The position numbers and the translations under genes are program-made. Shown piece after piece: positions 4,724 through 8,367 of a DNA stretch of 8,367 nucleotides; positions within the stretch are counted from its first letter, which is position 1, and each line of letters opens with the position of its first letter. The stretch lies in NCBI GenBank assembly GCA_031256815.1, contig JAIRPU010000145.1, positions 1 to 8,367 on the forward strand, in the 5' to 3' direction. The stretch is from Spirochaetaceae bacterium (GTDB lineage: Bacteria; Spirochaetota; Spirochaetia; Treponematales; Breznakiellaceae). The notes beneath the pieces were generated by a model. The model saw only the letters and a program-made list of their open reading frames with translations. It did no database searches and was not told the origin of the DNA.

Positions 4724-6585
4724 AAATGGGAAGCCCCCTTAAAGTTAAATACCCAATAATGCTAAAGCTCGTCTTTATTGTAACGGCGCTGCTTGCGGCA
4801 TCGCTTGGAACAATGACGGTGCTTATTTCGGTACTTATAAGCAAAGATGTACAGCTTACCGCAGAAACAAATAATTTTAGCATAAACAGGCGCATAGCGG
4901 AATCGGTAGGCAACGAACTAAAAAATATTCGCAATTCTGTTTCGTCATTTCTAAACGACCTTACGCTTATTGAAACAAGAACAAACCAGGCGCAATGGAC
5001 GCCTGTCGATTTCTTTTTTGCGCATCAAAGCGCTATATCGGGTATTGCGCTGCTGCCTGCCGAAGGAGAACGCCGTTTTATTATGCCGCAAAATGCGCTT
5101 GTTTCCATAGAAAACATGAACAGCTGGCTTGAAACTCAAAACGCCGGAATTGAACAGTCCCGCTCCGGCGAAACTCTGCTTAGAAACGCCTCCCCTTTTT
5201 TAGGCATAGCGCAGCTTGTTATGCTGCTTCCGGTTTCCATAACCAAAAATCATGAAACAATTGAATATACCGCGGCAGTGTTTATTTCGCCTGACAGCAT
5301 TAATAAAATTCTTGTACAGGGCATTAATACCTCTTTTTTGTTAAATGACGCGGCAACCGTACTTGCCCATCCTGATGAAGTTCTTGTGCTGGGAGGCGCA
5401 AATTTTTATAACATTCCTTTTGTCTCCAACGCGCTGAAGTCCTCTTCCGAAGACGGGGCGCAAACGGTATACACCGATGAAGACGGAAACAAGTATTTTG
5501 GAATGTATAAATGGCTTAACCTTACAAACTCGCTTTTAATAACAATTATAAAACAAGAGGATGTTTTTGCGGATATTGCCGCGACCACCCGCAGAAATAT
5601 TTTTATAAGCGCCGCCGTTCTTTTGTTTTCAATTTTAGTAATAAGCATATTTGCGTTTTCCATGAGCAGGCCGCTTATAGCGCTTACAGGCGCGGCAAAA
5701 CGAATAGAAGAAGGCGATTATAACCTTAATCTAAAAGTAAAAACACGGGACGAAATAGGCGAATTAACGAAAAGTTTTATTGGAATGGGGCTTGGGCTGG
5801 AGAATTTTGAAAAATTTACAAACAAAGCCATAGTCCGGCTTGCGCGGCGCGGAAAACTCCGCCGCGGAGGGCAAAATAAAAATATTACAGTGGCGTTTAT
5901 TTTAATAAGAGATTTTAACGGGCTTTCGGCACACATGAGCGCCGGACAAATAATATCTTTTATAAATGAATATCTGGAACTAATGGTGCCTTGCATTGTT
6001 TCGACAGGCGGCATAGTAGATAAATTTTTAACCCAGGGCGGGGTTATAATTATGGCAGTTTGGGGTTCGGCAGGCGGCCCTGCAAAACCGGACAAAACGG
6101 CGCTGCGCTGTATATGCTCGCTTTTAATGATTCGCGCCACGCTTGTTGATTATAACAATGAGCTGCAGCGGCGTTTTTGGGGTTACGCGCCAAAAATAAA
6201 AATAGGCTGCGGAGTTAATTCCGGCGAAGTTGTGGCCGGTCAAATGGGAAGTGAAAAACGAATGGAGTACACCGTAATTGGCGATACGGTAAATTTGGCC
6301 GCCCGTCTTGAAGGCGCAAACGATGTTTTTGATACAGATATACTAATTTCAGAAAACACCTGGAATTTAATAAAAACCAGAATTCTTGTACAGGAAATGC
6401 CAAATATCGAAGTAAAAGGCAAACTAAAACCGCTGCGTGTTTTTTCTGTTATAAACCTGCGTACGCTTAAAGCCGCCTCCAAATTGTTTGAAGAAGTTGC
6501 AAAACTGCGCGGCGAAGCTCCAAAGGAAGCGGGAAATTACTGGATGCGCTCCATGGAAGAAGTCCGGACGCTCTGGGAAAATTAA
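4714..6585 (+). CDS. Membrane receptor with Cache-like, HAMP and degenerate class III cyclase domain
   Basis: A 623-aa receptor-type nucleotidyl cyclase homologue. TM1 lies at about 17-42. A periplasmic region of roughly 250 aa looks like a double-Cache sensor (the FLLNDAATVLAHPDE segment is typical). TM2 is about 295-317, HAMP about 318-370 (RPLIALTGAAKRIEEGDY and DEIGEL), and the class III cyclase domain about 390-560. Active members make cAMP from ATP. Lys437 and Thr520 (class IIIb purine determinants) and Asn527 and Arg531 (transition state) are present. Both metal-binding Asp positions are lost: Leu397 in FILIRDF, and Gln441 in KFLTQGG, where three extra residues also precede MAVWG. Catalysis is therefore doubtful. 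It may be a pseudo-cyclase or a partner of an active subunit. ATG 4714 overlaps the lipoprotein gene; an alternative ATG at 4726, three bases after that gene's stop, has GGGAA at 4716-4720 and is equally plausible. Confidence 0.85.
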   Translation: MGIKMGSPLKVKYPIMLKLVFIVTALLAASLGTMTVLISVLISKDVQLTAETNNFSINRRIAESVGNELKNIRNSVSSFLNDLTLIETRTNQAQWTPVDFFFAHQSAISGIALLPAEGERRFIMPQNALVSIENMNSWLETQNAGIEQSRSGETLLRNASPFLGIAQLVMLLPVSITKNHETIEYTAAVFISPDSINKILVQGINTSFLLNDAATVLAHPDEVLVLGGANFYNIPFVSNALKSSSEDGAQTVYTDEDGNKYFGMYKWLNLTNSLLITIIKQEDVFADIAATTRRNIFISAAVLLFSILVISIFAFSMSRPLIALTGAAKRIEEGDYNLNLKVKTRDEIGELTKSFIGMGLGLENFEKFTNKAIVRLARRGKLRRGGQNKNITVAFILIRDFNGLSAHMSAGQIISFINEYLELMVPCIVSTGGIVDKFLTQGGVIIMAVWGSAGGPAKPDKTALRCICSLLMIRATLVDYNNELQRRFWGYAPKIKIGCGVNSGEVVAGQMGSEKRMEYTVIGDTVNLAARLEGANDVFDTDILISENTWNLIKTRILVQEMPNIEVKGKLKPLRVFSVINLRTLKAASKLFEEVAKLRGEAPKEAGNYWMRSMEEVRTLWEN

Positions 6586-6660
6586 TTTTTGTTTTAGCGC
6601 GGCGGCCATGCACAGACGCAAAACGCGGCGGAATGGCAAGCGCAAGCGATTGAAGCGGAA

Positions 6661-6756
6661 TTTTTTGCGGGCTCTGCCGGCCGTGGGCTGCCGGCAGCCT
6701 GCCCCACACCCCGCCGTTGGTTTGCAGGCCGGGGCAGGCTTACAGGCCGCAAAAAA
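6661..6756. repeat. Nested 10-bp inverted repeats
   Basis: Outer arms TTTTTTGCGG (6661-6670) and CCGCAAAAAA (6747-6756) are exact reverse complements. Inner arms AGCCTGCCCC (6696-6705) and GGGGCAGGCT (6731-6740) are also exact. The left arm carries its own 12-bp palindrome GCTGCCGGCAGC (6687-6698). The 96-bp span could fold into a branched structure. Confidence 0.8.
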
Positions 6757-6774
6757 TTGGAGCGTAAAGCGCGG

Positions 6775-6809
6775 TTTTTGCCTGTTTTACCGTGTAAAAC
6801 AGGCAAAAA
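6775..6809. repeat. Perfect 16-bp hairpin between convergent genes
   Basis: TTTTTGCCTGTTTTAC (6775-6790) is exactly complementary to 6794-6809, with a 3-nt CGT loop. GCGC at 6769-6772 and 6811-6814 extends the stem beyond a small internal loop. Its place between convergent stop codons suggests a shared terminator. However, the T-run is on the 5' arm and the A-run on the 3' arm when read on either strand, so no U-tail follows the stem as in a standard intrinsic terminator. Confidence 0.8.
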
Positions 6810-6825
6810 TGCGCCAAATTATTGA

Positions 6826-8277
6826 TTATTCAGAAAGCGTTCCCTTTTGTTTTATCGCTATTGCAGGAATAAAAATACCGAACAGGGCTACCGCAACCAC
6901 AATACCGGCGATTACGCACTGACTGTAATAAGCGCCAAGCCACTGCCCAAAACCTTCTTTTGCTGTAAGGATGTAGCTGGTAACAACTACCGTCATAAAT
7001 GTAGCCGGAATTAGCGTTATCCAGTATTTTTTGCCGGTTTTTGCAAGATAGGCGCTTTCCGCCCATAGCGCGATGGTTGCCAGCGCCTGGTTAGACCATG
7101 CAAAATAACGCCAGATTACGCCAAAATTGGCTGCGCTTTTCTGCGACCACATAACGAGGATTATCCCTATTACAAAAAGCGGAATAGCAATTACAAAACG
7201 GTTTTTTAACGGTTTTTGTTCGTACTTTATGGCGTCCGCTATTGCAAGGCGCGCGCTGCGGAATGCCGTGTCGCCGGATGTTATCGGGCAGGCAACCACG
7301 CCAAGCACAGCCAAAACACCGCCTACAGCACTCATTAAGTCGATAGAAACTTTTGTAACGACCGTAGCCGCCGAGCCCGCCGCCGCAAGCCCGTCCAAAT
7401 TGCCAAAATGCGCCATAGCCGCGGCAGCCCAAATCATCGCCACAACACCCTCTAAAATCATCGCCCCGTAGAAGACCTTTCGGCCGTCCCCTTCGGTGCG
7501 AATACACCGCGCCATAAGCGGCGATTGCGTAGCATGAAAACCGGACACAGCTCCGCAGGCTATCGAAATAAACAGGAATGGAAAGAGCTGAGTTCCCTTT
7601 GGATGCATATTACTGAATGAGAATTCGGGAATGTTGGCGGCTTCGCCTTTTATAAAAAGCATTAACGTAATGCCTACGCCCATTATAAGCAGCGCCGCGC
7701 CAAACACCGGATATATTTTACCGATGATTTTGTCGATTGGTAAAATTGTGGCAAGACAATAATAAATCATTATTGCAACAAGCGCGATTGTAAATATTGT
7801 TGTATTATCCGGGTCAATCAGAGTGTTCAAAACCTGCGCCGGTGTGTAAACAAATACAACACCCACAAAGATTAGAAGCACAACGGAGAACACCCGCATA
7901 ATGTAACGCGGAATGTTTCCAAGATACTTGCCGACAATTTCCGCGATGGTAGTGCCGTTGTTGCGCAGCGAAAGCATACCGCAAAAATAGTCGTGAACAG
8001 CGCCGGCAAAAATACAGCCGAATACTATCCACGCAAAAGCCGCCGGCCCCCAGAGCGCGCCGGCAATTGCGCCAAAAATCGGACCGGTACCGGCAATGTT
8101 CAAAAATTGAATCAGCACCGCCCGCCATGTGGGAATAACCACATAATCCACGCCGTCGTTGATACGCACAGCAGGGGTCTGGGCGTTATTGTTTATGCCA
8201 AAGACCCTCTCCGAAATCTTGCCGTACACAATGTAACCAACAACAAGCGCGGCAATTCCAATCAAAAATGAAATCAT
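6826..8277 (-). CDS. cstA: CstA-family membrane transporter, short form
   Basis: A 483-aa polytopic inner-membrane protein of the CstA family, whose characterised members import peptides or pyruvate. Substrate cannot be read from sequence. Visible signatures are TPAVRINDGVDYV (34-46), close to the TPAVRxNDGxDYVP signature, NIAGTGPIFG (60-69), FAGAVHDYFCG, then the central SGFHATQSPLMARCIRTEGDGRK region and the SGDTAFRSARLAIAD helix. Many hydrophobic segments fill the protein, with TM1 at about 2-18. It is shorter than the roughly 700-aa enterobacterial CstA/BtsT and fits the short form that lacks the long C-terminus. The ATG at 8275-8277 is supported by an ideal Shine-Dalgarno 5 nt upstream. 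The gene converges with the cyclase-like receptor. In E. coli cstA is cAMP-CRP dependent, but nothing here shows a CRP site. Confidence 0.93.
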   Translation of the reverse strand: MISFLIGIAALVVGYIVYGKISERVFGINNNAQTPAVRINDGVDYVVIPTWRAVLIQFLNIAGTGPIFGAIAGALWGPAAFAWIVFGCIFAGAVHDYFCGMLSLRNNGTTIAEIVGKYLGNIPRYIMRVFSVVLLIFVGVVFVYTPAQVLNTLIDPDNTTIFTIALVAIMIYYCLATILPIDKIIGKIYPVFGAALLIMGVGITLMLFIKGEAANIPEFSFSNMHPKGTQLFPFLFISIACGAVSGFHATQSPLMARCIRTEGDGRKVFYGAMILEGVVAMIWAAAAMAHFGNLDGLAAAGSAATVVTKVSIDLMSAVGGVLAVLGVVACPITSGDTAFRSARLAIADAIKYEQKPLKNRFVIAIPLFVIGIILVMWSQKSAANFGVIWRYFAWSNQALATIALWAESAYLAKTGKKYWITLIPATFMTVVVTSYILTAKEGFGQWLGAYYSQCVIAGIVVAVALFGIFIPAIAIKQKGTLSE

Positions 8278-8282
8278 AGATT

Positions 8283-8288
8283 CCTCCT
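8283..8288 (-). promoter_or_regulatory. Strong Shine-Dalgarno for cstA
   Basis: AGGAGG read on the minus strand, 5 nt before the ATG ending at 8277. It is the only consensus-strength ribosome binding site in the window, and it fixes the cstA start. Confidence 0.9.
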
Positions 8289-8320
8289 GTAATTTTGGTT
8301 TCTAAAACTATTTTTGTTTT

Positions 8321-8349
8321 ATTATATATGCTATATGTAACATTTGGAA
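8321..8349 (-). promoter_or_regulatory. Sigma-70-type promoter for cstA
   Basis: On the minus strand a consensus TATAAT (8321-8326) lies 17 bp from a weaker -35-like TTCCAA (8344-8349). The predicted start is near 8314, giving a leader of about 37 nt that contains the Shine-Dalgarno. The region 8291-8345 is AT-rich, as expected for a promoter. Confidence 0.6.
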
Positions 8350-8367
8350 GCACATACCTGCAAAATG

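Larger units (their letters stand above)
6586..6825. other. GC-rich gap with inverted repeats between convergent genes
   Basis: No credible gene is visible. An open frame on the plus strand runs through it, but its translation is low-complexity Arg/Ala/Gly and it overlaps both neighbours. The gap holds a nested inverted repeat at 6661-6756, a 12-bp palindrome at 6687-6698 and a perfect hairpin at 6775-6809. Because the flanking genes converge, both transcripts should end here. Confidence 0.75.

Noticed and set aside
6488..6922. Plus-strand open frame across the gap between the receptor and cstA genes
   Set aside because: It overlaps both flanking genes, is basic and low complexity, and runs through inverted repeats; no recognisable protein.
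7091..7507. Minus-strand frame within cstA rich in Gly, Arg and Cys
   Set aside because: An alternate-frame shadow of cstA, which has clear family motifs in its own frame.
8360..8367. Possible start of a further plus-strand gene at the final ATG
   Set aside because: The ATG is the last codon of the window and nothing downstream can be read; no Shine-Dalgarno precedes it.

Overview
The window looks like a spirochaete chromosome, most likely a Treponema-type organism. The evidence is the family mix: a divergent ClpP paralogue, a DUF3842 protein, SelA, a lipoprotein with GLUG-type repeats and a Cache/HAMP/class III cyclase receptor. The cyclase's linker and domain style resemble treponemal adenylate cyclases. 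No rRNA or other taxonomic marker is present, so this is recognition from memory rather than proof.

Layout. Positions 1-297 hold no gene. They are about 73% GC by hand count and are built from direct, tandem and inverted repeats. A promoter at 298-326 leads into a two-gene unit: a ClpP-family serine protease (335-937) and a DUF3842 protein (938-1429) whose start codon abuts the clpP stop. A 62-bp gap with a consensus -10 box precedes selA (1492-2910). A 181-bp repeat-bearing gap (2911-3091) precedes a 543-aa predicted surface lipoprotein (3092-4723). Its 3' end overlaps a transmembrane cyclase-like receptor (4714-6585). A 240-bp GC-rich gap with nested inverted repeats and a perfect 16-bp hairpin separates the receptor from a convergent cstA-family transporter gene on the minus strand (6826-8277), which has a textbook promoter and ribosome binding site.

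The genes do not form one obvious pathway. ClpP and DUF3842 are probably co-expressed. SelA implies selenocysteine use elsewhere in the genome, since no other sel gene or selenoprotein is visible here. The lipoprotein and receptor overlap, so they may be co-translated and act in one envelope sensing unit.

The observations I would follow first are these. The cyclase-like domain keeps its purine-binding and transition-state residues but lacks both metal-binding aspartates. The clpP and lipoprotein genes have a -10 box 7-8 nt before the ATG and no Shine-Dalgarno, which suggests leaderless mRNAs, whereas cstA has a strong Shine-Dalgarno. The lipoprotein gene carries three T8 tracts. The intergenic regions share a recurring inverted-repeat architecture.
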